Shown here: one piece after another, positions 1 to 11,989 of the stretch
How positions within the stretch are numbered: position 1 is the first letter of the stretch
Layout of the letters: the number at the start of each line of letters is the position of its first letter
From: Prunus persica
Taxonomy: Eukaryota; Streptophyta; Magnoliopsida; Rosales; Rosaceae
Assembly (NCBI RefSeq): GCF_000346465.2
Contig: NC_034012.1
Location: forward strand, 22,892,719 to 22,956,718
Length of the DNA stretch: 64,000 nucleotides
Reading direction: 5' to 3'
Program-made: the position numbers and the translations under genes
The notes under the pieces: model-generated
What the model was told of the DNA's origin: nothing
The model's database searches: none
Seen by the model: only the letters and a program-made list of their open reading frames with translations

Positions 1-611
1 GGGATTGCTAAATTTGCAGCACGTGCGTATTAGAATTGTGAAACTTGGTTTGATGATTTAAGATGATATCCTTTTGGATTTCGGTTCTTACTAGGAAAGG
101 ATATAATTTTGCAAGACAGGGGATTCAGTACAATGAATGGATGTATAACCTCAAACAAAAACACGAGCATATGGGACCCATCTTACCGTCTTTTGTTGGC
201 CTAGCTTCACGTTTGAAAAGTACTTTATTTGATTTTGATTTTGCTTTTCTCGTTTGTGTATTACATATTTTCTCCTCAACAAGGATTAGATACAAGCTCA
301 TTTACATATTATTGGACGTAGGCCATGTCATTCATTTCCCTTATGTAAAAGTGCTATTTCAGTTCTTGTATGTTTAGGTTTTCTTAGCATACAGGGCTTC
401 TATTTTTTCTGGTTTCCTTTCAGTCAGTGTAAATGGAAACAAAAGCATGTTTCATAGGTCTGGGGAGAGGTTCCACTTCATTTCAACTTAAGGAAAACTC
501 TTGGTTTGTTGAAATGTTGATACTTTGAACTATGAAATTGGCTTACAAGTGCAGTGGTGTTTGAGGTTTTCGAGATTTCATTAGAAGTTAGTTCTCTGCT
601 GAATTCTGCAG
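1..611. other. Upstream intronic DNA of the farnesylcysteine lyase gene, no exon recognised
   Basis: AT-rich sequence with stop codons in all frames over most of its length. It ends in a pyrimidine-rich stretch and CTGCAG, the acceptor of the first recognisable lyase exon. I looked for the N-terminal FAD-binding exons and could not identify any, so they are probably left of the window. Confidence 0.5.
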
Positions 612-1809
612 GTCATCACAAGAATCAATTATGGCCAAAGTGTCAATATGAGTGGACTTGCTGGTGCAGTTTCATTGGCAGGATCTGGCGGAGGATTGTG
701 GTCTATTAAAGGAGGGAACTGGCAGATGGCTGCCGGATTGATTGATCGTTCAGAGGTTGACTTGCACCTTCATGAAGAGATAGAATCTATCTCTTCAAAG
801 GGAGAATATTATGAACTTAATTCCACCCAGAGAAACAGTTATACATGTGATGTTGCAGTGGTTGCTACACCTTTAGATGAGTTGAGTGTTCAGTTTACTC
901 CTCCAATCTCAATCCCTAAGAGAGAGTTGCAACACACACATGCAACTTTTGTTAGGGGCCTCTTAAATCCTGTAAGTAACCCAGCAATGCTAAATATCAT
1001 GTGTGACTTCTTTTCTTTTTTATTCAATTAGGTTTTGGGGTTTAATTTGTATGTTTTTTGGGCAAGGTATATTTTGGCCTGAATTCTGTGGCAGAAATCC
1101 CAGAACTGGTTGGCACAATTGAGGATCCTGATCTTCCATTCTCAAGTATCTCAGTTCTGAAGCAACATAATGAGAATGATTTCACTTACAAGATATTCTC
1201 TCGTAAACCAATGGCGGATGCAACTCTTGATAGTATCTTCAGGTAACAATCTAAGTTATAGTCATCACTCATTTGCATTATACAGGAAAAGAGAATAGGA
1301 CAACCCTCAGAGTGTGATCAGTTTTTTCTCGTCCCCAATTGTCAAATGTCAATAATGTTAACCTTGAATGCTTAACATTGTTTCACTGTAAATCTTCCAC
1401 CGGACATCATTATATATAGTGGACTTGAGAAAATCTTGAAAGTTTGAACCCAGGTTCAACCATTGAAAGGAATTAAAACTGAATAACCTTAGACATGCCT
1501 TGTTTGTGCTAAAAAGTTCTGGAAACTGACCAAAAAATCCTTGTTAAAGAATACATTTTGTGTATGTATTTCACAGGGTTCGTAGTTTTTAAATCCACCC
1601 ATTGACTGCAATCATCATGATCCTATCAAATTGTACAAAACTCATTAAAACCATCCATCATCACGGTAGTCCATTGATCTGTCCAATTAGGCATGGCCTG
1701 ACCAATTGATAGATAGGCCTCTTTGACAGTTGACATAGATGCACGTCAACAATGTTGATTCCAGCGATGTGTTAACTCAAATTTCTCTCTTAATCTTTCC
1801 TTCATAGCA

Positions 1810-1843
<34 letters not shown>

Positions 1844-2787
1844 AATGTTGATTCCAGGGATGTGTTAACTCACACTTTGTTATGATTTCCTGTAATGTCT
1901 GTAATCATGGCTTGTTGACCTACTAAAATCTTAGTTGAAAATATCTCCAAATGCATATCCTGGTTGATCTCACGAATTTGGTCGTAGAATATTGTTTTAG
2001 TTTCTGTATGTCATTGTAAATGGAAAAATAACATTTGAGTAACTTGTCTGCACTCTGCATTGTCACATGCTACACTTGTGTTCAGCTAACAATTTCAAAA
2101 ATTCAGGGTCGCCATTGTTGAAAGTGAGCCTAGGTTTAAAAAAACTCAGGATGCCTGTTGAACAAAAATATTTATGGTCGTCTAGAGCACTAAGTAGTTT
2201 CAAAAGTCGGTTTATGCAAATCTTACCCAGACAACAACTTTGAAACTTTTGGTGTAAATGCGGGTCCACAGATATAGTAGGTAACTTATGTAGTTTTCAA
2301 CAGAGGCATTTTGGTAATTTAATATTTATTTTTGGGTTTGCTTGGATGAGTAGACTGCCTGCCTGACTGTTCCCTAATAACAAAATCCAATAGGTGGAAG
2401 TGGTACCCATTTATTTGCCAATCATGAACTGGTGGGATCTTTATCTGGTTTATTAGACCCCATGGGCAGGTTTAATTTTAATCATTTGAATACTGATTAT
2501 CGTTTGCTTTTGCAACTACTAGTGTGCGGACGGAGACAATTCGAATAAATTGGGGTGCATACCCCCATTACACTGCTCCTGAAGTGTTTGCACCATTTAT
2601 TTTGGATGGTCAGCATTTGTACTATGTAAATGCTTTTGAGAATGCAGCAAGTACAATGGAGACGAGCGCTACCGCAGCTGAGAATGTTGCAAGACTCATC
2701 CTGTCAAGATTTTTCACCAGTGGACCTATAAAGTTGGCAAACTTGAGCTCCAGCACCGATGGAGGGGTTCGCCATGTAGATCTGTGA
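612..2787 (+). CDS. FCLY: Farnesylcysteine lyase / prenylcysteine oxidase, 3' exons (partial gene)
   Basis: Three exons are visible: 612-971, 1067-1242 and 2523-2787, with GT-AG introns and continuous frame (360 + 176 + 265 nt ending in TGA). The product carries the family segment around ITRINYGQ..NMSGLAGAVSLAGSG, then GGLWSIKGGNWQMA, VVATPLDE and a C-terminal TAPEVFAPF region, which together identify the FAD-dependent prenylcysteine oxidase family. The enzyme oxidatively cleaves the thioether of farnesylcysteine, giving a prenyl aldehyde and cysteine, and so recycles products of prenylated protein turnover; in Arabidopsis the homologue affects abscisic acid signalling. The N-terminal half with the dinucleotide-binding motif is outside the window. 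The intron at 1243-2522 is long and holds a CT microsatellite. No lesions are seen in the visible exons. Identity is confident; splice sites are read by eye. Confidence 0.88.
1811..1842. repeat. CT microsatellite in the last intron of the lyase gene
   Basis: Sixteen uninterrupted CT dinucleotides. The words ATGTTGATTCCAG and GATGTGTTAACTCA occur on both sides of it, suggesting a small local duplication around the microsatellite. Confidence 0.9.
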
Positions 2788-3558
2788 ATTGTGTTTGTGG
2801 TCTCTAATCATTAGTTACAATTGTAATTAAGATTAGGTAACACATGTAAAATGTTGTAATTCCTTGCAAAAAGCGAACCAACTCAAAGAATGAACGGTTA
2901 TGGATTGATTAATTTGTAAGCTTTCATTACAGAATGTGACTTGAAATGCCTCTAGAAATGGCATTACATTCACACGTAACAATTTGTTGAACAGATTCAG
3001 CATAAGTTAGGCCAAAATAATAAGTTTGAACAATTTGTTGATACTATTTTGATTTTTGATGATGAAAATAAGATTTGTTCAGATTTGCAATAACAATTTA
3101 CTTAGATTTCTCAGAGAGTCCAGGAAGATATAAGGTTTATATAGAATTAGTTGGTACTTTTTTTCTTTTGAATTATAACCACTACAAATTGGCCACTAAT
3201 TGCAGGTCGTATAGATAAGAAAATAGGGCAGCCAACGTGAGGGAGGGGCTTTTCCTGTGTTCAAAGCCAATGAAAAATTCAGCGGTACTAGAAGAACTTA
3301 TGTGTTCGAATCCTCCATCCCTCAACGCGTAGCATATGAATTGCCATTTATTCCAAGTCGTCCTGATGAATCAAAAACTCTTCCTTTTTTTTTTTTTTTT
3401 TCCTATTGAATTTATCTATAACATTAGCAACAATAACATAATTAACCTCAAGTCTTGTTTTTCCATAGGTCAAAATGTGTCAAAAAATAAACTGCTCAAC
3501 TTTAAACTGTTCTATTCTTCAATGTGAACATTATATTTTTCAGCAATTAGTTCTTTTT
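2788..3558. other. 3' flank of the lyase gene, no gene seen
   Basis: AT-rich spacer holding the likely 3' UTR and polyadenylation region of the lyase gene. I see no coding sequence or RNA gene. Confidence 0.5.
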
Positions 3559-3960
3559 GGGCATGTTTGGTAGGGCTCACTAGATAGGACTGTGCTAAAT
3601 TGGACATGAAGCCCATATTTGGTTAGAAAGGAGACTAATTTAAATGAGATTATATAGCCCAATAGTAAAAAATACCCCTCACTCGTTCTCCTTATACAGA
3701 GACACTGAAAATGGGTTCGCAAAATAAGCTTTCGCTATATTGAACACGCCTCTCGATGTGGTTCGCGACTCCGCCTCTGCGACTCCACCTCTCCTTCGTT
3801 CAACATCGACTCATCTTCTTCAAATCTTGGCCCAAGCAAGTTTTTCTGATCTTTCTCTTTGGAACCTCTCTTATTCCTTCTTCCACCTCTTTGAATTTTG
3901 CAATTGTCCTCAACAATTTTGACCTGAAGCTCTAAATCTCTCCTTCCTTTTCTTTGTTAT
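3559..3960. mobile_element. Left end of a Harbinger-like element (truncated copy)
   Basis: Starts GGGCATGTTTGGTAGGGCTC. It shares blocks with the element starting at 15324: GAAGCCCAT.TTTGGT, the CCCAATAGTAAAAAA region, CTCCTTATACAGAGA, and TTCGCAAAATAAGC followed by a CT-rich leader-like stretch. No matching right end is seen nearby, so this copy looks truncated. Superfamily is inferred from the GGG..TTTGGT end. Confidence 0.5.
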
Positions 3961-4009
3961 TTTCCTCTTCTCTTCTCTAATTTTCATATAATCCATATCT
4001 ACTGTAGCG

Positions 4010-4030
4010 ATATATATATATATATATATA
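4010..4030. repeat. TA microsatellite
   Basis: Uninterrupted run of TA dinucleotides. Confidence 0.9.
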
Positions 4031-4767
4031 CTTGATGTTAATTGGCCATTAATTTGTAATTAGGTATTTAAGAAAACCTAGAAATTCATAAGTAGACTAG
4101 ACTTTTAGCATGAATCTTGAGTTTATTGAACTTACTGGTTCATGTGGGATGATGCATCCTTGTGGTTTCAGTTTTTCTTGGTTGGTGATTTAGTGCTAAA
4201 AGATTACACATAGGAATATTTGTAGTTTTGGAGTTCGCCATTTTTTTTTCTTGGTTAATTTTTTTAATTTCGATGCCATTTAATCTAAATTAAAAGGACA
4301 AATAAATATAAATACTCCTAGGCGTGGAAAAATAAATACAAATACTCCTAGGCTTATACCAGTGGATATGTTTTGATATTTATTTATATTTTGGGTGGGC
4401 TATTGTGATTTACTGAAGTTAAAACACCTAGTTCTGTTTGAATATTTATGAAGGGTGGCTTCAGTTCGGCAACCGAATCTAGGTAGGGAAGCCGACTACT
4501 GAATTGGAGAGAAGCGGATTGCCTAAATAGAGACCGGTGTCAAGACCACAATTCTCGGTTTGCCAAAATTCACTTTGACAGAGACTTTCGATTGAATCCG
4601 TTCGGCCCTAATATGTACCGACCCTTTGCAAACATGGTTATTGGCCTAATTTTGAGTAATTTTTAAGTGGGCCTAGTTTTTCTGAATCCAGTTGGGCTTG
4701 TTCTCGGCAGTTCCATTGAATTTAAATATGAGATGGATATTTAAACAACTGAGCAATCCTAAACAAC
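4031..4767. other. Intergenic AT-rich DNA, no gene seen
   Basis: Contains a short direct repeat at about 4303-4352 (AAATA.AAATACTCCTAGGC twice) and a stretch rich in TTCGG/CGAA words at 4465-4615 that resembles transposon subterminal DNA. Nothing coding is recognised. Confidence 0.4.
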
Positions 4768-4770
4768 TTA

Positions 4771-5700
4771 GGTCATCTCCAGCCATATGGCTAAATGTAG
4801 TCCAAAGCTATAAATTTAGCCATCCATAATATTAATTTTTTAAAGAATAGTGTAGGATTAAATTTTTCCATCTCCAGACATGTAGAACTATATTTTAGGG
4901 CCCTTTATGTTATTATTTTGAAAAAAACTATGGTACAACACTCATACATTCCACAACTATGTATTGCTTAATTTAATTAAACTACTATTTAGAGACAATA
5001 TTCCTTATATGACAAGTGTACGTTGATAAGCATTTAACAAGATTTCTGATAAGATTTTGTGTTCATGTGGCACGTCTTATCCTAAAGGAATCTTAATAAT
5101 TTTTCGAATATAATTTTCGAGTGACACGTGTCGGTCCGGGAGCAACTGTCTAGATTTCCGATTAGATTTTTGTCGACGTGGCACCTCTTATCTTCATCTT
5201 CAAATGTCAATAAATGGAGTGTTTAAGATTTAATATCTCACAACTTCATCTCCTTCCTTTGTAAATAGAAGGATTGATGATGCCCTTGTGTATTTTTGTG
5301 AAATGCGTTCCCAAAACCCAATGCTTTTTTGGTTAGTACCCACAACACTATCTTCGGAGACTTTTATGAAAGCCTTGCAAAGATGTTCATCTTCCACTCG
5401 TGACCAATTTCATCCCTTCAAAGTCCAGGATATTTTTCAAACAATATGAATAACAAAATAAGTAAAGAAAATAAATTTGTAAGAAATGTGGAATGAAATG
5501 AGTGGAAAATTTTTGAAGAAATTTTGAGGTATTTATAGACATATTTTAGTTTTTAAATTTTTTTAAAAAAATAATAATAATAAAGCCAACAAAGGCAATT
5601 TTAAAAAAATTAAAAAATAGGCTGCGTTTCAATGGTTCAATGGTTTTGACCTCCAACGGTCATAATCAATTTATATATTTTAAACAAAATGTTATAAAAC
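4771..5700 (-). mobile_element. Degraded Pong/Harbinger-type element remnant
   Basis: A possible end GGTCATCTCCAGCCATATGG lies directly after TTA, the usual target trinucleotide of this superfamily. The interior carries a broken ORF1-like coding block on the minus strand (next entry). The opposite end was not found, so limits are approximate. Confidence 0.4.
5239..5430 (-). pseudogene. Fragment of Pong/Harbinger ORF1 (Myb/SANT-like protein)
   Basis: Read on the minus strand, 5397 to 5239 gives an open block including EDEHLCKAF, VSEDSVVGTNQKS, FWERISQKY and LLFTKEGDEV. This matches the conserved core of plant Pong-type ORF1 proteins, often annotated as NAM-associated or glutathione S-transferase T3-like. 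Just upstream a WTLKG..NWSR stretch is interrupted by a TGA. Such ORF1 proteins are DNA-binding partners of the Harbinger transposase. Only about 60 residues remain and no transposase is present, so this is a dead relic. Confidence 0.6.
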
Positions 5701-6100
5701 TAGGGGGAATTGTAGAGAGCAATAAGAGGAAGAGAAAGACAAAGAATTTGTTCTATGAACTTGTTGTCTTCATCTTTGATAAGTACCTATTTATAGGCTT
5801 ACAACCATAGGAAATTAACCCACTAAATATAAATTAATGGCTACTAATTACTATACTAATAACATATGTTACAAAACAACAAAAGGTGGAGATAATGGAT
5901 ATAATGGTAGTTGTTGAAGGAAAATGTAATCCTCCTAATATAATTTCACCACCACTAATTAAATAAAGGGGTTTTATTATTTTAGGTTCGACCCATTCGA
6001 GACGCAAGTCTCTTAATTACAATCCCTTGCTTCAAGGGAACACCCTTTGATTCCATCATAAAGAAACAGAACGTGTGTGTTTGATTTTGCAACTGCTCCC
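5701..6100. other. Spacer with LTR-like debris, no gene seen
   Basis: AT-rich sequence with a region resembling a plant retroelement leader at 5720-5790. No terminal repeats could be paired. Confidence 0.3.
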
Positions 6101-6940
6101 AAGTCCAACCTCAGGATGCCTACGTATCCCTTGTGGGAATCAAGCCACTCGTAGTTCAAAGAATCGTAATGAATAAATGACTCATTGCGAGGGAAATTTG
6201 ATTTGAATTGTATTGAGAACTGTTTGAGTGAATTTAGCTGAATAAACCAGGGATTCGATATGGAATTGCATTTGGGATGGTTGCATCTAGATTGAATCTC
6301 TAGATTGCCTAAGTGTGGCCCACTAATTGAGAATTTCTGTTTGAGAGACTTGGATTTAATCTCATTAGAGTTTTCATGGGTAGATGACCCATGGAAAATT
6401 GGATGGTTTTGTACCACTTTCGTTGTTGTCAATGTCCAAGAAAAATAATGAGTAATTTTAATTATCCCATTAATTTTTCCTAAACATTGACAATTGCGTT
6501 TGGGAAAGTGTTTTGGCAAAATTTGGTTAAGATAAACCAGATATTTAAATTTGATTGCGGTTGCGTCTATTGGGATGTTAGACTGCCTACGTACCCTTGA
6601 CGGGATCAAACCGACGTAGTTCCAAATTTTGGAAGTTAATGGGTAACTGTGGCCCACTAATTGAGAATTTGTGTCTTTGGGACAATTTGGAGATTTTCAT
6701 AGGTAGATGACCTATGGGAAAAATTGGAAATTAATGGATAAGTGTGGCCCACTAATTAAGAATTTGTGTTTGAGATATTTGAATTTAATCTCATTTGGAA
6801 TTTGCATGGGTAGATGACCCATGAGAAAATTGAATGGTTTTGTACCACTTTTCTGGTTGTCAATGTCCAAGAAAAATAATGAGTAATTTTGATTATCCCA
6901 TTAATTTTCCCAAAAAAATTGACAATTGCACTTGTATCCA
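6101..6940. repeat. Degenerate direct repeats, retroelement-like
   Basis: A block containing GTGGCCCACTAATT, TTTAATCTCATT, TGGGTAGATGACCCATG, GGTTTTGTACCACTTT and GTCAATGTCCAAGAAAAATA occurs near 6309-6500 and again near 6742-6930, about 433 bp apart. A partial third copy begins near 6647. A second motif, GCCTACGTA.CCTTG..GGGATCAA, occurs at about 6118 and 6582. The reading frame from 6657 to 6013 (minus) is a by-product of these repeats. Confidence 0.7.
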
Positions 6941-9610
6941 TGCATGATTTGGAGGATTTGAGATTAATGGGCTTTTGTGGTTGACAAGCCTGTTAATCCA
7001 TATTGATGCTCCTTTGGTATCTTTTGAGAGTGAGCTCAATGCTCGTAGCACGAGCAATCATTTTTTTGGAATGGAGTCATCGACACAGTATGATTGAGTC
7101 GCTTGGCACTCCTTTCTGAATAGCTTCTTTGCCACAGTGGTTGATTCCCACATTTCTTAGTGTGGCTTTTGAAGTGGTTTTGTACCCCTTGACATTTGGT
7201 GTGGTTTTGTGCCACTTGAGTCTTCACTTGACGATTTGAGAATTAATGGGCATTTTTGGAATTTAAGCCCATAATCCATCATTTGCGGACTTGAGACTTT
7301 GTGTTTTGGGCTCTTAGACTTGTTGCATAACCTTTGTGACTTTGTACAACAAACCCATGAAGCCCACCTCAATTGATTTAGCAGTACCTGATTGACTCAG
7401 CTTTGAATTTGAGCGGAACTACCCTATCGCAAACGGACTTATGGAGATCCTTATAGGAGTGAAGCCTTAGTGTTTTGCTTTCCCGAACCTGTCTTGAGTA
7501 AGTAGGCCTGTGAAGCTTTGAGCCGTGAAGCCGTGAACTTGTCTCGAACTTGTCTTGAGTAAATATGGAGCCGTGAAGTTCTAAGACTCCACCCTCTTGT
7601 TTATTTCTTGCATGCAAAATGAGAACAAAACAATATTGCTGCTTTCTTGTTTTGGTCTTTCACGTGGTGGCATCTCCTCCACAACAATATTATTTCCTTC
7701 CTTTTGTTTTCTTTCTTTTTGCTTTGGTGCAGCCTTATTGTCACTGAATTTGCTGACCACTTTGTTGGTAGAGACCCAATTGTTGACCTCTTAAACATCA
7801 ACGAGTCGGCACGTCTCATGTCTTGGAGCCCTTTAACAACTCATGAGCTGTTTTTTCTTCTTTTTGGCTGACACTCATGAAAAGAAGGGGTGATCTCTCT
7901 TGTTTGCTGGAGGGGCAATCCAAGATCAAAGCATGTGATACACACAAACATTGCTCATTTTGGATTATGATGAAGATCCTTAGTTGGCTGTTTTTGACGG
8001 TGGGTTGAACACCCCAGCCTTGATTTATTATTTTTACTCTGCCAGCAAATAGATATTTTCTGTGGTTGCAATTAGAGCGTGCCAAAATGGTGCTTTGGTC
8101 TTGAGAAACGTGTTGTACAGCGCCAGCCCCACAGCAACACCATTTTTTTTATCATAAGCTTCATGCAATAGAATTTGGACTCATAATTCAAATTCCTTGT
8201 TTTGCTGCATGTAGAGTTGCAGCCCATCCCTTTTTCATAATCTTGGATTCACTTTGGACATGCAAGTCCGTGAAGTCCAAGACTTCTTTTTTTCTTACTC
8301 TGCTGCAAGTCAAAGAGGAAGAAGTCCTCTTCCTTTGTTTCTTTCCTTTTTTGGCAGACCCGAACCTGCATCACATATTTTTAGTTCTCTTGATGCTAAC
8401 AACAGCAGTTGGTATAAATTTGACCCCCTTTTATTGTTTCCCTTTTTGTTATTGCCATGTATTGCTAAAGGCATCCTGGGATGGAAGCATTCGAGTAGCC
8501 AAGCTATATGACAATCTTGCTTGCCGTTTGAGATGATGAAACCGTGAAGAAAAAGTGATTGTGGCCCTGCTTTGCTCCAGCTGGACCCCTCACGTATTGG
8601 TGCCATTAACAGGTGTCTTTCAATTTGATTAAGACACCCAAAGGATAAAAATCCTTCTCCAAGTGAAGTATGGATTAAACTCCTTATTGATTTGGAACTG
8701 GTGGATCATCCAGTGAAGTAAACTTCTTGTCCACATAGGATTGGGTTGTCTTCCTTATAAAAAAAGAAAACATGTGTGCACCAGCAAACAGCCACAAAAC
8801 GAAAGTCTTAACATTATTCTTCGTTTGCTTCTCCAGACCAGCACATAGCTTTGCTCAAGCCACCTGTTGCACCATCAAACGGAAGCGGCTTTTACGTGGT
8901 AACCCACATGCCATTCCTTAGTTCTTCTCTTTTATTTTATTTATTGATTGAACTAACTAGGACTTTTGTCTGCATGGACAGCAATAGCAGTAGCGATAGA
9001 AGAGCCTCCAATTAATTGGATGCTTCTAGGCTGACTTGGAACCAAAAGAGACAAACTCTCTTATTGTCCTTTGTGTGCTGTAACTTTCCCAAGGTCAATA
9101 ACTCAAGAAATCCTCTTGCCTTTCACGTGGTAATCCCCCCCCTTGAACTCCTCTTTTTCTTTGATTTTTTTTTTTTTGTCTGTTTCCATGCTTCTGACCT
9201 CTTGTCTTCTCTTTTGTATGTAGAGACTGTGCTGCCAGCTTGAAGGCTTTGGAGTTTGGTGGAGGAAACCACCTGTCATTTTGCTTCAGAAACCCAAGAG
9301 AGAACTTGTGGTACATGCCTTGCCAGCTCCTTTTTTTTTTTTTGTGTTTGCTGTTGTTGTACCATTGTCCATGTCCTTTTCTTTTTCCCAGTCATAATAA
9401 ACCAAAGAAATATTCAAGAGAGGGAGGAGGGGCTGTGCGATACAGCCCCCCTTTTTTTTTATTTCATTACCTTTTTATGTCCCTTGTATTACAAGCCTTC
9501 GCTCTTTTGATTTTGATCCCATGGTGGGTTCATCTCTACATCCATGATTTGAGGGATTCTTTGCTCCTGGAAGAGCTTATTTGGTGGTGCATGATGGAAT
9601 AGACTATGCC
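6941..9610. other. Pyrimidine-rich intergenic region, probable non-coding retroelement remnant
   Basis: Long T- and C-rich stretches with recurring TT(C/A)ACGTGGT words near 7660, 8893 and 9122, each followed by a pyrimidine run. Short open frames here show no domain or family motif on either strand and overlap one another. It could be a derivative LTR element without coding capacity. I find no transposase, gag or polymerase. Confidence 0.35.
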
Positions 9611-9616
9611 ATAAAA

Positions 9617-9775
9617 CATGATGATTGAAATCATCATGTAAGGCAAACTTGAAAACACTGCTGGAGTTCTTTGAGCGGAGCCAAGCGTCGGAGAGATTCT
9701 TCCTTGGTTATGATGATTTCAATCATCATAGCCAAGAATTTCTGTGGACCTTTTTATGATGATAGAAATCATCAT
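9617..9775. repeat. Three short palindromes built on ATGATGATT
   Basis: 9617-9638 has perfect 10 bp arms CATGATGATT / AATCATCATG around GA. 9703-9736 has 16 bp arms, CTTGGTTATGATGATT and its near-perfect complement. 9756-9775 has arms ATGATGAT / ATCATCAT around AGAA. Spacing is about 86 and 53 bp. Confidence 0.85.
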
Positions 9776-10820
9776 GGTCAGGAACCCTTGAGTTGAATGG
9801 AACCTGAAATCTTGAGCAAAAAATCAGAAAATTGTGCCATGGAACTAATCTTTTTACCTTGAAATGGCTCTTTCCTTTCTCAAGTCTGCTTGCTAATTTT
9901 TCTTCTTGCTATGACTATTCTCCTTTCTGCTCTTTTTCTGTCCTTCTGCTGTTCTCTTCCCTTTTTTTTTTTTCCTCCCCTCGTGTCATGCCTCTTATAG
10001 AGGCTATCTTATGATGAGTTTGAATTCCAGCTGATGACCACTTCTCAACCGAGATACTTATCTCTTGGTGTTTCAAAACCACTGAAATACATCTATTTTA
10101 TTTTTAAATGTTTTTCTTGATAAGATTGCAGGGACAAAACAAATTCAATTCTAACCCAAGTCAAACTCTTGGCTAATTGCTTTTGTGAAAATTTTCCGTT
10201 CAACAGTAGTCATCCACATTCCATGGATTTATAACACAAAACGAATTTAAAAAGGATTTAAATTTATAATAAAAAAAGTAACGTTAATATTGGCTGTTGG
10301 ATTTGCAGTTGTACGAGATGTTTCGTGCTCTTGTCCACGCGTGATACTTTTCTTCTTGGAAAGCACATGCGTTGGGCTCACAAAAAATTTGGCATAGGCC
10401 AAAGCTGGGATACAAGTAGCCTGGTTGGAGGGCTAAAGGGCCAAATGTGGCCCTCCAAATTTTGCCAAAATTGTTTCCTTACATCTTACAAATATTTCTT
10501 CAACTGGGCAATTCCTAAATAAGCAAATAACCAAAGTTCAAAATTACAAATGAAAGTTGAAACTTTAACAATCCAAAGTTCAAAATTACAACACAAACAA
10601 ATAATAAAAAAATATGGGTAGTCAAGATTAAATACAAACTTAACCTAAACTAAGAAATGAAAGTTAAACAACCCAAACTTCCAAAAGTCTAATTAAACAC
10701 AACCCAATAGTAAAAGAAATTGTATCAAATTAGAAATTCAAATTAAACAATTGAAGAAGCATAATAGTACATGCAAAAAACAATTGAAGAAGCTCTTGCA
10801 TGTCACATGAGTAGGCATAT
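9776..10820. other. Intergenic DNA with no recognised gene
   Basis: Pyrimidine-rich at first, then AT-rich. The words AAAGTTCAAAATTACAA repeat near 10530 and 10575. It may include the 3' flank of the neighbouring hAT relic, but no clear terminal inverted repeat was found. Confidence 0.35.
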
Positions 10821-10823
10821 TCT

Positions 10824-11805
10824 TCAAAAAGGAGGTGGTAGATGACTTGTAGTTGTTGTAAAAGCTTGTGCATTAGAGGATACTACAAATAAAAAAGAAT
10901 AATGAATTAAATTAATGACAACAGAAGCTAAAATCCAAAAATACATAAGCTGAAATTCAAAAAACAGAAGCTTAAATGTCTTACTTATTTCAATTTCTTC
11001 ACATTCCTTGTAGAGTTCAATCTCATCTTCTGTTGGTTCCTTGTAGAAGTTAAATCCTTCGGTCCTAAGCCAATCACTAGAACACACTAATGCCTCTACC
11101 ATTTTAGGTGTCAATCAACTTCTAAATGGATCAACAACCCTCTTACCTAGGCTAAATGCATTCTCACTAGCTATGGTAGAACTTGGGATTGAAAAAAATT
11201 ATTGGCAACCTTTTGAAAGGAATGTATATCTTGATTGATTTCCTTTCCATCAATCCAAGAGGTTGAACCCTCTATTCTAGGGTCTTTAGAGGGATCCGCA
11301 AAATATTTATCTACATCATTAGAAATTACCACAAGTTGTTGTTCTCTCCTTTTTTGCAACATGTAGCCATTTTGGATTGAACATCATCACCATAAATGTC
11401 ATTATCAGTTGTATCATCAACTACCTCATTTGATGTTCAACCTCAAGGGTACCATCAACCCATTTATACTCATTATACAAAATGAGCAAGCACTTTTTAA
11501 CCTCACTAACAACTCCTTCAACCCTTGTCTCATCTGCTCTAAGATTATGGAAACTAATTTTGAGGAATTCTAGTTTCCACCTAGGGTCTAGAACATGGCC
11601 TAAAAACACGAGCTTGTTCACACCCTTAAAACTGCCCCAATATTTATCAAATTTCAGCTTCATTGAACCATCCACCCTTTGCATTATATGATTAGCATCC
11701 TTCATTTTCTTCTCAATTTCAACTTGTAAGCCAACCAACTCGGTAAAAATTAGATTGGATGTTACCGTTTTTGTTGCACTAAGCTTGAGGGTTGCCTCAA
11801 AAAAT
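10824..11805 (-). pseudogene. hAT transposase, C-terminal half (BED/RNase H-like/hATC family), broken
   Basis: Minus-strand pieces line up with the C-terminal half of plant hAT transposases of the RICESLEEPER/Tam3 type. From high to low coordinate: FEATLKLSAT, then DUF4413-like sequence (KKMKDANHIMQ, KFDKYWG, LGHVLDPRWKL), then KYFADP, then the dimerisation domain (TIASENAFSLGKRVVDPFRS, PKMVEALVCSSDWL). A stop follows DPFRS, and the three blocks are in different frames, so the gene is dead. The N-terminal half continues at 14158-15320 beyond an inserted element. Confidence 0.85.
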
Positions 11806-11989
11806 GGACAAACTACATAAAACCCCCCAACCTATATGGTCATACCCAATTTTAGGGACATTTACGAGTACATACACAACGTCACAGAAACCCTACAATT
11901 TTTTCCCTCCGTTAGCTAAACGTTAGTAAGTCTGTTAAGTGCTTACATGGAAACTTTGGGTCCCACTTTTATGCTTATGTACAGTCATA

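Noticed and set aside
6013..6657. 214-codon minus-strand frame
   Set aside because: Lies across degenerate direct repeats; the repeated segment recurs at 6742-6930 out of frame, and no family motif is present.
7597..9602. Many overlapping frames of 60-120 codons on both strands
   Set aside because: Pyrimidine-rich low-complexity DNA; no motifs and no consistent splice structure.
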